A stretch of 64,000 nt of DNA from Sphingomonas hankookensis (GTDB lineage Bacteria > Pseudomonadota > Alphaproteobacteria > Sphingomonadales > Sphingomonadaceae): positions 3,350,001 to 3,414,000 of the forward strand of contig NZ_CP117025.1 of NCBI RefSeq assembly GCF_028551275.1. The letters are read 5' to 3'. Below the pieces are notes generated by a model, which saw nothing but the letters and a program-made list of their open reading frames with translations, was not told the DNA's origin and searched no databases. Below are positions 1-9,537 of this stretch, one piece after another; position 1 is the stretch's first letter, and the number at the start of each line of letters is the position of its first letter. Both the position numbers and the translations under genes were made by a program.

Positions 1-625
1 GCTGCTGGAGCGTGGCCCGCGTACCGATCCCAGCGTCGTGTTCGAATGGGTCAGCCTGTGGGCGCTGGCGGTGAACGAGGAGAATGCAGCGGGCGGGCGC
101 GTGGTCACCGCCCCGACCAACGGCGCGGCGGGGGTGATCCCGGCGGTGCTCAAATATTACGAGACCTTCGTCCATGGATCGACGCGGGCGGGGGCGCAGG
201 CACTGCTGATGACCGCTGCTGCCATCGGCTTTCTCTACAAGCAGAACGCGTCGATCTCGGCGGCCGAGATGGGGTGCCAGGGCGAGGTCGGCGTCGCCTG
301 TTCGATGGCGGCCGCAGGGCTTGCCGCAGCGCTGGGCGCGACGCCGGCGCAGGTGGAGAATGCCGCCGAGATCGGCATGGAACACAACCTCGGCCTCACC
401 TGCGACCCGATCGGCGGGCTGGTGCAGATCCCCTGTATCGAGCGCAACACGATGGGCGCGATCAAGGCGATCAACGCCGCCTATCTGGCGCTGCACGGCG
501 ACGGCCGCCACATCGTCAGCCTCGACCAGGTCATCGAAACGATGCGCCAGACGGGCGAGGACATGAAAAGCCAGTATAAGGAAACCAGCCAGGGCGGCCT
601 GGCGGTCAACGTCGTCGAATGCTGA
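1..625 (+). CDS. sdaA: L-serine ammonia-lyase, C-terminal part (cut by window start)
   Basis: This is the 3' part of an iron-sulfur L-serine dehydratase, which deaminates L-serine to pyruvate and ammonia in the cytoplasm. The frame is open from base 2. The visible part holds family-typical blocks: [19 protein letters not shown], the cysteine-bearing segment [20 protein letters not shown] and [17 protein letters not shown], whose cysteines belong to the 4Fe-4S cluster site in this family. The stop codon overlaps the ATG of the following peptidase gene by 7 bases, suggesting co-transcription. The N-terminal half lies outside the window, so the start cannot be judged. Confidence 0.93.
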   Translation, partial: LLERGPRTDPSVVFEWVSLWALAVNEENAAGGRVVTAPTNGAAGVIPAVLKYYETFVHGSTRAGAQALLMTAAAIGFLYKQNASISAAEMGCQGEVGVACSMAAAGLAAALGATPAQVENAAEIGMEHNLGLTCDPIGGLVQIPCIERNTMGAIKAINAAYLALHGDGRHIVSLDQVIETMRQTGEDMKSQYKETSQGGLAVNVVEC

Positions 626-2622
626 AGGAACCCGGATTGTCTGCACTGCCCGATTTCGCCGCGATCACGCCCGACACGATCGCCCCGACGCTCGACGCCC
701 TGCTGGCCGAGCGCGATGCAGCGGCCGACGCCGCCAAGGCCGCCAATCCGAGCTTTGCCGCCACCTGGTTGCCGGTTGAGCAGGCCGATGTGGCGCTCGA
801 CAATTTCTGGTCGAGCGTGTGGCACCTGCATGCGGTCGCCGACACGCCGGAGCTGCGCGCGGCGCATGCGGCGGGACAGGCGGTGCTGACCGAGCGGGGC
901 ATCGCCGCACAGCAGGACCGGGCGATGTTCGACACGCTGCGGTCGCTGGCGGTGACGCCGGACTTCGCCCAGCTGGACGACGCCGACCGGGTCGCGGTCG
1001 AACGGTCGATCCGCGACCGGACGCTGGCCGGGGTCGCGCTGGACGACACCGCGCGCGAGCGGTTCAAGGAAGTCGCGACCGAGCTGTCGGCATTGCAGAC
1101 CGCATTCGCCAGCGCGGTGCTGGACGCGACCGATGCGTGGACGCTGCACGTGACCGACGAGGCGCGGCTGGCCGGGCTGTCGGAGGCGGACCGGGCGATG
1201 ATGGCGGCGGCGGCCGAGGCGCGGGGGCTGACCGGATGGGTCGTGACGCTGCAACAGCCGAGCGTCGTCGCGGTGCTGACCTTTGCCGAGGATCGGAGCT
1301 TACGCGCCGAGGTCTATCGCGCCTATGGCACGCGGGCGTCGGATCAGGGACCCGATGCGGGCAAGTTCGACAATGGTCCGCGCATCCGCCGCATCCTCGA
1401 GTTGCGGCACGAAGCGGCGCGGCTGCTGGGCTTTCCCGATCCGGTCGCACGGTCGCTCAGCACCAAGATGGCGCCGGACGTGGGCGAGGTGCTGGCGTTC
1501 CTTCGCGACCTGGCGCAGCGGGCGCGGCCGCATGCCGAGGCGGAGATTGCCGAACTGCGTGCCTTTGCCGCCGAGCATCTGGGGATCGACGACCTGCAAC
1601 CCTGGGATATCGGCTTTGTCGGCGACCGGTTGAAGCGCCATGCCCATGCGATCGACCAGTCGGTGGTGAACCAGTATTTCCCGGTCGACCGGGTGCTGGC
1701 CGGATGGCGCGCGTTGCTGGGGCAGCTGTTCGGGCTGACGCTGACCGAGCGGCCCGACGTCACGACCTACCACCCCGATGCGCGCTATTACGACGTGGCG
1801 GACGAGGACGGCGTGTTCGCCGGGCTGTACCTCGACCTGCATGCGCGACCGGGCAAGAAGGGCGGCGCTTGGATGGCCCCTGCCCGCCCCTATCTGACCG
1901 ATGCCAGCCTGCCGGTCGCGTACATGGTCTGCAACTTCGCGCCGACCGGCGGGGCCACGCCGCTGCTGAGCCATGACGACGTGACGACGTTGCTGCACGA
2001 GACGGGGCATTGCCTGCACCACCTGTTCACCCGTGTGCCGCGCCCGGACATTGCCGGCACGACCGGGTTCGAATGGGATGCGGTGGAGCTGCCGAGCCAG
2101 TTGATGGAGGACTTCGCATGGGAGCCCTCCGTGCTGGCCGCCATGTCGGGCCATGTCGAGACGGGCGAGCCGTTGCCGCGCGACCTGTTCGAGCGGATGC
2201 TGGCGGCGCGGCGGTTCCAGTCGGGCATGTTCCTGGTCCGGCAGATCGAGTTCGCGATGTTCGACCTGTTGCTGCATCTGGGCACCCAGGGCGACGACCC
2301 GATGGCGGTGATCGAGGCGGTGCGCGACGAAGTGGCGGTGGTGCGGCCGCCAGCGTGGCACCGTTTCCCCAACAGCTTCGCCCATATCTTCGCCGGGGGC
2401 TATGCAGCGGGCTATTACAGCTACCTTTGGGCGGAGTTGCTGGCGGCGGACGGCTTTGCTGCGTTCGTCGAGGCCGGGACCGTGGACCGGGCGACCGGCG
2501 ACCGGCTGCGCGAGACGGTGCTGAGCCAAGGGGCGGTGCGGCCGGCGATCGAGCTGTTCCGCGCGTTCCGGGGGCGCGATCCCGATCCGGCGGCGATGCT
2601 GGCGCGGCATGGGCTGGTGTGA
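619..2622 (+). CDS. prlC: M3 family oligopeptidase (oligopeptidase A type)
   Basis: A 667-residue cytoplasmic zinc metallopeptidase of family M3, which trims short peptides such as signal-peptide fragments. The zinc site HETGH sits at residues 460-464, and the third ligand glutamate lies about 26 residues later in the motif [16 protein letters not shown] (around residue 490). The length matches oligopeptidase A (about 680) and Dcp. Start ATG 619 overlaps the sdaA stop; no alternative methionine is close. Oligopeptidase A rather than peptidyl-dipeptidase is the better guess, but the two cannot be separated by eye. Confidence 0.9.
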   Translation: MLKEPGLSALPDFAAITPDTIAPTLDALLAERDAAADAAKAANPSFAATWLPVEQADVALDNFWSSVWHLHAVADTPELRAAHAAGQAVLTERGIAAQQDRAMFDTLRSLAVTPDFAQLDDADRVAVERSIRDRTLAGVALDDTARERFKEVATELSALQTAFASAVLDATDAWTLHVTDEARLAGLSEADRAMMAAAAEARGLTGWVVTLQQPSVVAVLTFAEDRSLRAEVYRAYGTRASDQGPDAGKFDNGPRIRRILELRHEAARLLGFPDPVARSLSTKMAPDVGEVLAFLRDLAQRARPHAEAEIAELRAFAAEHLGIDDLQPWDIGFVGDRLKRHAHAIDQSVVNQYFPVDRVLAGWRALLGQLFGLTLTERPDVTTYHPDARYYDVADEDGVFAGLYLDLHARPGKKGGAWMAPARPYLTDASLPVAYMVCNFAPTGGATPLLSHDDVTTLLHETGHCLHHLFTRVPRPDIAGTTGFEWDAVELPSQLMEDFAWEPSVLAAMSGHVETGEPLPRDLFERMLAARRFQSGMFLVRQIEFAMFDLLLHLGTQGDDPMAVIEAVRDEVAVVRPPAWHRFPNSFAHIFAGGYAAGYYSYLWAELLAADGFAAFVEAGTVDRATGDRLRETVLSQGAVRPAIELFRAFRGRDPDPAAMLARHGLV

Positions 2623-2805
2623 GGCGGAAGTTGACGAAGGTTGCGGGATTCGAATGTTTGCGCGAGCCTGTCGGCATTGACCACCAAGTCATAGTGAATT
2701 GATTTAGCTTGTTTTTTCCGGTGACCGAAGGTGGCGCGGTGTCACCTTTGCCGGCGGAAGTTTGCACGATGTCGCGTTCGGCGTGGCTTTGCGACAGGCG
2801 GAGAA

Positions 2806-2835
2806 GCGGGACCCCGGATCAAGTCCGGGGTGACG
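2806..2835. repeat. Intergenic inverted repeat, family A (single hairpin)
   Basis: Short palindrome containing ACCCCGGATCAAGTCCGGGG in the gap between the convergent prlC and ada-type genes. The same unit recurs near 11.3-11.4, 16.1 and 63.0 kb. The rest of the 2623-2924 gap shows no convincing gene. Confidence 0.75.
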
Positions 2836-2924
2836 CATTCTGCCGGGCTTTGCGGTAGCGAGCGATCACGATGGGAAAGAGCGGTCGCCATCCTGACCGC
2901 CCGTCACCGTGTAGGAAAGGCGTT

Positions 2925-3695
2925 TCACCCGCCCGCGAACACCGCGCGTTTTGCGGCGGCGATGGCGCGGCCCAGCGCGGGGAGCGGCACGTCGGTCAGG
3001 GTGATGCGCAGGGTGCGGTCACCGGCCGGCGTGACCTCTGCGTGGCCCTCGGGCAGGGCGATCTCCACGGGGCCGCCGGGGTTGAAATCCGGGCGATGGG
3101 CGATGGTGACCGTGATCGGTGCAGCGGGATCTGGCAGCGTCCCTTCGCGGCGGAGGGCGGAAGGCGCACGGCCGAAGGCCGCCTGGAACGCCTCGTTGAA
3201 GCGGCGGACGCTGCCATAGCCGGCGGCGAAGGCGATGTCGGTCAGCGGCAGGCGGGTATCGTGGACGAGATGCTTGGCGAGGTGCAGCCGCCGCGTCGCC
3301 TCGATCGCGAGCGGGGTGAGACCCAGATGTTCGACGAACAGCCGGCGCAGATGGCGGTCGGTCATCCCCAGCCGCTCGGCAAGCATCGCGACGCCGCCCT
3401 CCGCCAGTGCCCCGTCGTCGATCAGGCGCAGCGCGCGGTGGATCGAAGCGAGCGTGCCGGCCCAGGCCGGGCTGTCGGGTGCGGTTTCGGGGCGACAGCG
3501 CAGGCAGGGGCGATAGCCCGCCGCCTGCGCCGCCGCCGCGCTGGCGTGGAAGGTGACGTTGGCGCGGTCGGGCGTGCGCGCCGGACATACCGGGCGGCAA
3601 TAGATGCGGGTGGTGTGCACCGCAGTGAAGAACAGCCCGTCCATCGCCGGGTCGCGCCGCCGGATCGCGGCATAGCATTGGTCGGGGTCGAGCAT
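2925..3695 (-). CDS. Ada-type methyl-phosphotriester sensor / AraC regulator with truncated AlkA N-domain
   Basis: 256 residues in three parts. The Ada metal-binding domain has four cysteines at 33, 37, 64 and 67 (IYCRPVCP and PCLRC); in Ada the first accepts a methyl group from DNA phosphotriesters. An AraC-type double helix-turn-helix follows (about 80-180, with DIAFAAGYGSVRRFNEAF). Residues about 185-256 match the start of the AlkA N-terminal domain. In the common Ada-AraC-AlkA fusion (about 480 residues) a helix-hairpin-helix glycosylase domain follows, but here the protein stops before it and nothing like a glycosylase follows downstream. It should activate the alkylation response; glycosylase activity is not expected. 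Divergent from the methyltransferase gene across a near-palindrome. Confidence 0.85.
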   Translation of the reverse strand: MLDPDQCYAAIRRRDPAMDGLFFTAVHTTRIYCRPVCPARTPDRANVTFHASAAAAQAAGYRPCLRCRPETAPDSPAWAGTLASIHRALRLIDDGALAEGGVAMLAERLGMTDRHLRRLFVEHLGLTPLAIEATRRLHLAKHLVHDTRLPLTDIAFAAGYGSVRRFNEAFQAAFGRAPSALRREGTLPDPAAPITVTIAHRPDFNPGGPVEIALPEGHAEVTPAGDRTLRITLTDVPLPALGRAIAAAKRAVFAGG

Positions 3696-3730
3696 GGGTG
3701 TGACCTTATCGACGGCACGGCTTGCGACTA

Positions 3731-3772
3731 GCGAAAATCGGACATGGGCGTGGCGTCATGTCCGTTTTCCGC
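3731..3772. promoter_or_regulatory. Inverted repeat between divergent ada-type and ogt genes
   Basis: Arms GCGAAAATCGGACATG (3731-3746) and CATGTCCGTTTTCCGC (3757-3772) pair at 14 of 16 positions around a 10-base spacer. The position, 36 bases from one start and 37 from the other, suggests a shared operator for the Ada-type regulator. The function is inferred. Confidence 0.55.
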
Positions 3773-3808
3773 TGGCAGTCGATCCGGTGCGCAGCCAGAC
3801 TGCCGGGC

Positions 3809-4324
3809 ATGATGACGCTGTATCAAGAACTGCTCCCCAGCCCGGTGGGGACGATCACCATCCTGACCGATGGCGACGGGGTGCTGCGCGTGCTGGAATT
3901 CGAGGATTTCGGTGCGCGGATGGAGCGGCTGTTGCGGCTGCACTACGGGCCGGGCGGCTGGCAGGTCGTGCCGGCGACACGGACCAGCGACGCGATGCGG
4001 GCGATGACCGCCTATTTCGCGGGCGACGTAACGGCGATCGACGGGCTGCCGACCGCGACCGGGGGAACCGCGTTCCAGCGTTCGGTGTGGGCTGCGCTGC
4101 GCTCTGTCGAGGCGGGAAGGACGGTCGCCTATGCCGACATCGCCGCCGCGATCGATCGGCCGGGCGCGGTGCGGGCCGTGGGCCTCGCCAACGGATCGAA
4201 CCCGATCGCGATCGTCGTGCCGTGCCACCGGATCATCGGTCGGTCGGGGGCGCTGACCGGCTATGGCGGCGGACTGGAGCGCAAGCGGTGGTTGCTGGCG
4301 CATGAGGGGGTCGGGTTGGTTTAA
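3809..4324 (+). CDS. ogt: Methylated-DNA--[protein]-cysteine S-methyltransferase
   Basis: A suicide repair protein that moves the alkyl group from O6-alkylguanine to its own cysteine. The active site is IVVPCHRII, with the acceptor cysteine at residue 139 from the chosen start. The preceding FQRSVWAALRSVEAGRTVAYADIA and the later GALTGYGGGLERKRWLL are the conserved DNA-binding and C-terminal blocks. The frame is open from 3722, but that longer start would run through the palindromic operator, so ATG 3809 (MMTLYQELL) is preferred, giving 171 residues, normal for Ogt. Divergent from the Ada-type regulator. Confidence 0.92.
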   Translation: MMTLYQELLPSPVGTITILTDGDGVLRVLEFEDFGARMERLLRLHYGPGGWQVVPATRTSDAMRAMTAYFAGDVTAIDGLPTATGGTAFQRSVWAALRSVEAGRTVAYADIAAAIDRPGAVRAVGLANGSNPIAIVVPCHRIIGRSGALTGYGGGLERKRWLLAHEGVGLV

Positions 4325-4327
4325 TTT

Positions 4328-4560
4328 GGTTCACGCGAAGGCGCGAGGAAGGGAAGAGTGATGTTTCGCGCAGAGGCGCAGAGGACGCAGAGGGGTTGCG
4401 TCCCGCGCGGTCGGTGCGCGACCGGAAGACCGTAGCGCCCTTTACAACGGGAAATGAAGCCGCTGGCGCGGATGAGGCTGCATCAAGCACAACCTCTCCG
4501 CGCCCTCTGCGCCTCTGCGCGACAATCTACCTTCCCTTCTTCGCGCCCTTCGCGTGAACC
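4328..4560. repeat. Large intergenic inverted repeat, family F
   Basis: The gap between ogt and the convergent reductase gene is nearly filled by a long imperfect inverted repeat. The outer arms are GGTTCACGCGAAGGCGCGAG and its near complement ending in CGCGTGAACC; inner arms are GCGCAGAGGCGCAGAGGACG and CCTCTGCGCCTCTGCGCG. Related copies lie near 25.1 and 39.5 kb, also between convergent genes. Confidence 0.75.
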
Positions 4561-4568
4561 AATCTTCT

Positions 4569-5984
4569 TTAGACCAACGCCGCGCTCACATCTCCACCCG
4601 GTGCCAACAAGGCATAGGCCCTCTCGACCGCCGCGACGAACTCCGCGTCCTCGCCCAGGTCGCCAATAACATCGCGCATTGTCAGCAACGCCGCTGGCTC
4701 CCCTGCCCGCGCCAGCAGCGCATCGGCGCGGGGGTCGACGAGTTTTTCGCCGCTGGCCTTGCGTCGTTCGAGGAAGCGGAACCATGCGGCGATCGGCACC
4801 GCCAGCCGCTCGACCGAACGCCCGGCCGCCCGCGCGTCGCGGATCGTGTCGCATAGCCGATAGGGCAGCTTTTGCGATCCGTCCCACGCGATCTGCGCCA
4901 GCTGGTGCGCGATCGCCGGGTTGGCGAAGCGCGCCAACACCGCATCGATATAGGCCGACAGGTCCATTTCGGCAGGCGGCGTGATCGACGGCGCGATATC
5001 CTGCCGCATCAGCCGTTCGGCGAACGCCGCGAGCGGGGCGCAGGCCATCGCGTCGCGCACCGTCGTCAGGCCCAACAGGATGCCGAGATAGGCGAGCGAC
5101 GAATGCGCGCCGTTCAGCAGGCGGAGCTTGGCGTTTTCGAACCCGCGCACATCGCGGGTGAATTTTGCGCCGGCAAGATCGAAGGGCGGGCGGTCGCCGG
5201 CGAAATCGTCCTCGATCACCCATTGCGCAAAGCCTTCGCGCTGGATCGGCCATGCATCCTCCAGCCCGGTGGCGGCAAGGACCGATGCCCTGAGGGCGTC
5301 GTCGGTGGCAGGCGTGATCGAATCGACCATGGTCGAGGGGAAGCGGACGTTGTCGTCGATCCACCTCGCCAGATCGGGATCGCGCGCGGCGGCGAGATCG
5401 CGGACCGAGCGGCGGAAGCGATGGCCGTTGTCCGCGAGATTGTCGCACGACAGCAGCGTGATCGCGCCGCCGCCCGCCGCCCGGCGCGCCGCCAAGCCGG
5501 CGACCAGCCAGCCGGACAGGGTCGACGGCTCCGCGCCGGTTAGTTCGCGGACGATGGCGGGATGCTCCATGTCGAGGGCGCCGCTGCAGTCGAGGTGATA
5601 GCCCTTCTCCGTCACGGTGGTCGTCACCATCCGCGTGGACGCCGCGGCGATGCGCGACAGGATCGCGTCGCGGCGCTGCGCCGTCAACAATTCGGTGATC
5701 GAGCCGATGACGCGGTGCCGCGTCTCCGCGCCTAGCAACGCCAGCGTATAGAGGCCGTCCTGCGGCGCCAGCGCATCGGCGACCCCGGTCGAGTTGAGCG
5801 CGACCGCGCTGATCGCCCAGCGCGGGTCCCGCCGCAAGATGCTGTCCACATAGGCCGCCTGATGCGCGCGATGGAACGCGCCGGGGCCGATATGGACGAT
5901 GCCCGGCGTCAGCGCGCTCCGGTCGTAATCGGGGCGGGCTATGGCGGCCGGCAGATGGCCAAGCGTCGCGTCGGACAGCCTCAC
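4569..5984 (-). CDS. Mannitol dehydrogenase-family hexuronate reductase (tagaturonate or fructuronate reductase)
   Basis: 471-residue NAD-dependent enzyme of the long-chain mannitol dehydrogenase family. The N-terminal part has GIVHIGPGAFHRAHQAAYVD and a Rossmann-type dinucleotide region; the C-terminal part has the family signature around FENAKLRLLNGAHSSLAYLG (Lys-x4-Asn-x2-His type). The start is GTG 5984, overlapping the uxaC TGA as GTGA; the open frame runs further upstream inside uxaC but is not used. With uxaC in the same operon and uxaA opposite, tagaturonate reductase (UxaB role) fits best. Fructuronate reductase (UxuB) cannot be excluded because the two are homologous. Confidence 0.82.
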   Translation of the reverse strand: MRLSDATLGHLPAAIARPDYDRSALTPGIVHIGPGAFHRAHQAAYVDSILRRDPRWAISAVALNSTGVADALAPQDGLYTLALLGAETRHRVIGSITELLTAQRRDAILSRIAAASTRMVTTTVTEKGYHLDCSGALDMEHPAIVRELTGAEPSTLSGWLVAGLAARRAAGGGAITLLSCDNLADNGHRFRRSVRDLAAARDPDLARWIDDNVRFPSTMVDSITPATDDALRASVLAATGLEDAWPIQREGFAQWVIEDDFAGDRPPFDLAGAKFTRDVRGFENAKLRLLNGAHSSLAYLGILLGLTTVRDAMACAPLAAFAERLMRQDIAPSITPPAEMDLSAYIDAVLARFANPAIAHQLAQIAWDGSQKLPYRLCDTIRDARAAGRSVERLAVPIAAWFRFLERRKASGEKLVDPRADALLARAGEPAALLTMRDVIGDLGEDAEFVAAVERAYALLAPGGDVSAALV

Positions 5985-7390
5985 AGCTTGTACGCCTGCT
6001 TGACGAGGCCATAGGCCAGGTCGTGGGCGACGGCGTGCGCATCCTCCTCGTCCAGCCGATGTTCGGCCACCAGTCGGGCGAGGAAGGCGCAATCGACGCG
6101 GCGGGCGACGTCGTGGCGCGCCGGGATCGACAGGAAGGCGCGGGTATCGTCGTTGAACCCGACGGTGTTGTAGAAGCCGGCCGTCTCGGTCGTCATCTCG
6201 CGGAAGCGGCGCATCCCCTCCGGCGAATCGTGGAACCACCATGCCGGGCCGAGCTTCAGGCAGGGATAATGGCCCGCCAGCGGCGCCAGTTCGCGGGCAT
6301 AGGTCGATTCATCGAGCGTGAAGAGGATGACGGTCAGTTCGGTCGAGGTGCCGACGACGTCGAGCATCGGCTTCAACGCCGCGACATAATCGGTGCGGGT
6401 CGGGATGTCGGCGCCCTTGTCGCGACCATAGGCGTCGAACAGGCCGCGATTGTGGTTGCGGAACGATCCGGGGTGAAGCTGCATCACCAGCCCGTCATCG
6501 ATCGACATGCGCGCCATTTCGGTCAGCATCTGCGCGCGGAACAGTTCGGCATCGGTCGCATCCGCCGCGCCTGCGACGACCTTGGCGAACAGGGCTTCGG
6601 CCTCGGCGGGCGAGAGGTTGGCGGTACGCGCGGTCGGATGGCCATGGTCGGTCGAGGTGGCGCCGGCGGCGATGAAGTCCTGCCGCCGTTTGCGGTGGGC
6701 GTTCAGATAGCCGGTCCAGTTATGGACGTCCTCCCCCGTCAGTTCGGCGAATGTGGCGAGCGCTCCGCGAAAGGCTTCGTGTTCGCAGTCGATCACCGCA
6801 TCGGGGCGATAGGCGGTGACGACCCGCCCGCCCCAGCCGCTTTCCCGTATCGCGCGGTGATGGTCGAGCGGGTCGTCGGCGCCTTCCGTCGTCGCGATCA
6901 GTTCGATGCCGAACCGGTCGAACAGCGCGCGCGGGCGATAGGCGTCGGTCGCGAGCAGTTCGCCGATCCGGTCGTAATAGTCGTCGGCATTGGCGGCGGT
7001 CAGTGCTTCGGTGAACCCGAAGACCGCGCCGAACACATGGTCGAGCCACAGCCGCGACGGGGTGCCGCGGAACAGATGCTGGTGGGCGGCGAACACCCGC
7101 CATGCCTTGCGCGGATCGGCGACGATCGTCCCGTCGCGACGCGGGACGGCGAGGTCGTCGAGCGCGATCCCCTGGCTGTAGAGCATGCGGAACAGATAAT
7201 GGTCGGGCGACAGCAGCAGCTCGGTCGCGTTGGTCCATGGGCGGTTCGTCGCGAACCAGGCCGGGTCGGTATGGCCGTGCGGGCTGACGATCGGCAGGTC
7301 GCGGACGGCGGCATAGAGGCTGCGGACGATGCCGCGCGTCGTCGGATCGGCCGGGAACAGGCGGTCGGGGTTCAGCAGCAGCGCGGGCAT
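5981..7390 (-). CDS. uxaC: Glucuronate (uronate) isomerase
   Basis: 469-residue cytoplasmic isomerase that converts D-glucuronate to D-fructuronate and D-galacturonate to D-tagaturonate, the first step of hexuronate breakdown. Recognisable blocks are LYAAVRDLPIVSPHGHTDP near the N-terminus, TEGADDPLDHH and MQLHPGSFRNHN. ATG 7390 is chosen over the upstream ATG 7420 because AGGAG lies at the right distance before it and the upstream start would overlap the operator palindrome. It is the first gene of a two-gene operon with the reductase, divergent from uxaA. Confidence 0.93.
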   Translation of the reverse strand: MPALLLNPDRLFPADPTTRGIVRSLYAAVRDLPIVSPHGHTDPAWFATNRPWTNATELLLSPDHYLFRMLYSQGIALDDLAVPRRDGTIVADPRKAWRVFAAHQHLFRGTPSRLWLDHVFGAVFGFTEALTAANADDYYDRIGELLATDAYRPRALFDRFGIELIATTEGADDPLDHHRAIRESGWGGRVVTAYRPDAVIDCEHEAFRGALATFAELTGEDVHNWTGYLNAHRKRRQDFIAAGATSTDHGHPTARTANLSPAEAEALFAKVVAGAADATDAELFRAQMLTEMARMSIDDGLVMQLHPGSFRNHNRGLFDAYGRDKGADIPTRTDYVAALKPMLDVVGTSTELTVILFTLDESTYARELAPLAGHYPCLKLGPAWWFHDSPEGMRRFREMTTETAGFYNTVGFNDDTRAFLSIPARHDVARRVDCAFLARLVAEHRLDEEDAHAVAHDLAYGLVKQAYKL

Positions 7391-7422
7391 TTCAGTCTCC
7401 TTGCGCCTTCGATGCGACATTG

Positions 7423-7436
7423 TGCCAGCGCTGGCA
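7423..7436. promoter_or_regulatory. 14-bp perfect palindrome, LacI-family-like operator
   Basis: TGCCAGCGCTGGCA, with the central CG typical of LacI/GalR-family operators, sits in the 64-bp gap between the divergent uxaC and uxaA starts. It probably controls both transcripts in response to a hexuronate. No regulator gene is adjacent, so the binding protein is inferred. Confidence 0.6.
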
Positions 7437-7454
7437 ACGGTCTATTTAGCCGCA

Positions 7455-8948
7455 ATGGCTGACCCAAATCCTGCCCGCGCCGTCCGGGTCGATCGCGACG
7501 ACGACGTCGCCCTGCTGCTCGATCCGGTGGCGGCGGGGGGCGCGGTGCGGTTCGACGATGCGACCGTGGTGGCGCGGGAGGACATTGCCCAGGGGCACAA
7601 GATCGCGGTGCGGGCGGTGGCTGCGGGCGCTCCGGTGCGGCGCTATCGCGCGGCGTTCGGGGTGGCGACGCGGGACATTGCGGCGGGCGAGCATGTCCAT
7701 GTCCACAATGTCCGGACGGCGCTGTCGGGCGAGGATGCCTATCGCTACGTCCCTGCCCTGCCGCCCCAGGCCGAACGTCGCGCGGAGCCGGGCTTTGCCG
7801 GCTATGTCCGTGCCGATGGCAGCGTGGGTACGCGCAACGAAATCTGGGTGCTGCCGACGGTCGGCTGTGTCGGGCGGCTGGGCGAGCGGATCGCAGGCTT
7901 GGCGGGGCCGCGCCATACCGGGCGGGTCGACGGGGTGCATGCGTTCAACCATCCGTTCGGCTGTTCGCAGCTGGGCGACGACCTGAACCGGACGGGCGCG
8001 ATCCTCGCGGCGCTGGCGTGCAATCCCAATGCCGGGGGCGTGGTGCTGCTCGGCCTCGGGTGTGAATCGAACCAGCTGGATGCGATGCTCGCGCGACTGC
8101 CCGCCGATGTACTGGCGCGGGTGCGGACGGTGCGGGCGCAGGCGAGCGCCGACGAGTTTGCCGAAGCGATGGCGGCGGTCGACGAACTGGCCGAAGCGGC
8201 GACGGCGAAGCGGGTGCCGGTGCCGCTGTCGGCGCTGCGGCTGGGCGTGAAGTGCGGCGGGTCCGATTCGATGTCGGGGCTGACCGCCAACCCGCTAATC
8301 GGGCGGATGACCGACCGGGTGGCGGCGGCGGGCGGCACGGTGCTGATGACCGAAATCCCCGAGATTTTCGGGGCGGAACGGCTGCTGATGGCGCGCTGTG
8401 CCGATGAAGCCGTGTTCGACCGGCTGGTCGAGGTGACCAACCGGTTCAAGCGCTATTTCCTCGACCATGGCGAGCCGGTGTCGGAGAATCCCAGCCCCGG
8501 CAATATCGCGGGCGGGATCACCACGCTGGAGGAAAAGTCGCTGGGCGCGGTACAGAAGGGCGGCGTGGCGACCGTCACCGACGTGCTCGACTATGGCGAG
8601 CCGGTGCGGAAGGCCGGGCTGTCGGTGGTCGATGGGCCGGGCAACGATGCGGTGTCGACGACCGCGCTGGCGGCGGCGGGGGCGACGATCACGCTGTTTT
8701 CGACCGGGCGGGGCACGCCGCTGGGGTCGCCGGTGCCGACGATGAAGATCGCGACCAATCGTGATCTGGCGACGCGCAAGGGGGGGTGGATCGATTTCGA
8801 CGCCAGCATCGCGCTGGACGAAGGGCAGGATGCGGCGGCGGATGCGTTGCTGGCGCGGATCGTGGCGGTGGCGTCGGGCGAGCCGGCGCGGAACGAGGCA
8901 AACGAGGAACGCGCGATTGGGATTTGGAAGTCGGGGGTTACGCTGTAG
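7455..8948 (+). CDS. uxaA: Altronate dehydratase
   Basis: 497-residue enzyme that dehydrates D-altronate to 2-keto-3-deoxygluconate. The N-terminal SAF-like domain (about residues 1-100, with VVAREDIAQGHKIAVRAV and DIAAGEHVHVHN) is followed by the catalytic domain: GYVRADGSVGTRNEIWVLPTVGC, FNHPFGCSQLGDD, LGLGCESNQ and KCGGSDSMSGLTANP. The cysteines in these blocks fit the metal-dependent family. ATG 7455 is used although the frame is open from 7329, because the extra codons cross the operator and the divergent promoter region. Confidence 0.93.
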   Translation: MADPNPARAVRVDRDDDVALLLDPVAAGGAVRFDDATVVAREDIAQGHKIAVRAVAAGAPVRRYRAAFGVATRDIAAGEHVHVHNVRTALSGEDAYRYVPALPPQAERRAEPGFAGYVRADGSVGTRNEIWVLPTVGCVGRLGERIAGLAGPRHTGRVDGVHAFNHPFGCSQLGDDLNRTGAILAALACNPNAGGVVLLGLGCESNQLDAMLARLPADVLARVRTVRAQASADEFAEAMAAVDELAEAATAKRVPVPLSALRLGVKCGGSDSMSGLTANPLIGRMTDRVAAAGGTVLMTEIPEIFGAERLLMARCADEAVFDRLVEVTNRFKRYFLDHGEPVSENPSPGNIAGGITTLEEKSLGAVQKGGVATVTDVLDYGEPVRKAGLSVVDGPGNDAVSTTALAAAGATITLFSTGRGTPLGSPVPTMKIATNRDLATRKGGWIDFDASIALDEGQDAAADALLARIVAVASGEPARNEANEERAIGIWKSGVTL

Positions 8949-8988
8949 GCGGCTTGCCCGCCCAGCATCGCTGGCCCACTATTGCGCC

Positions 8989-9537
8989 ATGTCGCGCCGC
9001 TGCCTGCCCCTGATCGCGCTGCCGGTCCTGTTTCTGGCCGGCTGTGACCCACCAGCGAAGCGCTATTCCGACGCCGAAATGAATTTTTTCGATGCTGCAC
9101 TACCGGGCATGACCCCAGAATGCCGCAATAAGATGCAATTTGGCGGCATTGGCGCGATGCCTCAGGATACCGACGAGTGTTACAAGACGTCCTTGCCCCG
9201 ACGCTGGCAGGGACTGTGGCGCAATTCGTTTGAAAGCCACGTGTTCTGCGAGACGCCAGCGACGCGATGCCAGATCGAACCGGATGCCGATCCGCAGCCG
9301 GTCTATACTTGGATCGAGTTCAAGGACCCCATTGATCCGCGCGTGAAGCAAGCGGCAGAGGGATTGTACCGGATCGATTTCATCGGTCGCAGGACCGTCA
9401 TTCCCGGCAATTACGGCCATTTCGGGCTGGCTCGACATGCCATCGTTGTGGACCGGGTGTTGTTCATCGACCGGCAGGACCGACCGGCAACGTCCGAACC
9501 GACGTCAGACCGGCGAACGATCAACCAAGTGCAGTAA
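8989..9537 (+). CDS. Hypothetical lipoprotein
   Basis: 182 residues with a lipoprotein signal: a hydrophobic stretch ending in the lipobox LAGC, cysteine at 19. The mature part is hydrophilic and contains several cysteines (ECRNK, DECYK, VFCETPATRC) that could form disulfides in the periplasm. I do not recognise a family. It starts 40 bases after uxaA and its last 17 bases overlap the convergent carbonic-anhydrase-like gene. Confidence 0.7.
   Translation: MSRRCLPLIALPVLFLAGCDPPAKRYSDAEMNFFDAALPGMTPECRNKMQFGGIGAMPQDTDECYKTSLPRRWQGLWRNSFESHVFCETPATRCQIEPDADPQPVYTWIEFKDPIDPRVKQAAEGLYRIDFIGRRTVIPGNYGHFGLARHAIVVDRVLFIDRQDRPATSEPTSDRRTINQVQ

Noticed and set aside
4328..4560. A structured RNA or riboswitch before the reductase gene
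   Set aside because: The element lies at the 3' ends of two convergent genes and recurs elsewhere, so a repeat/terminator is the simpler reading.
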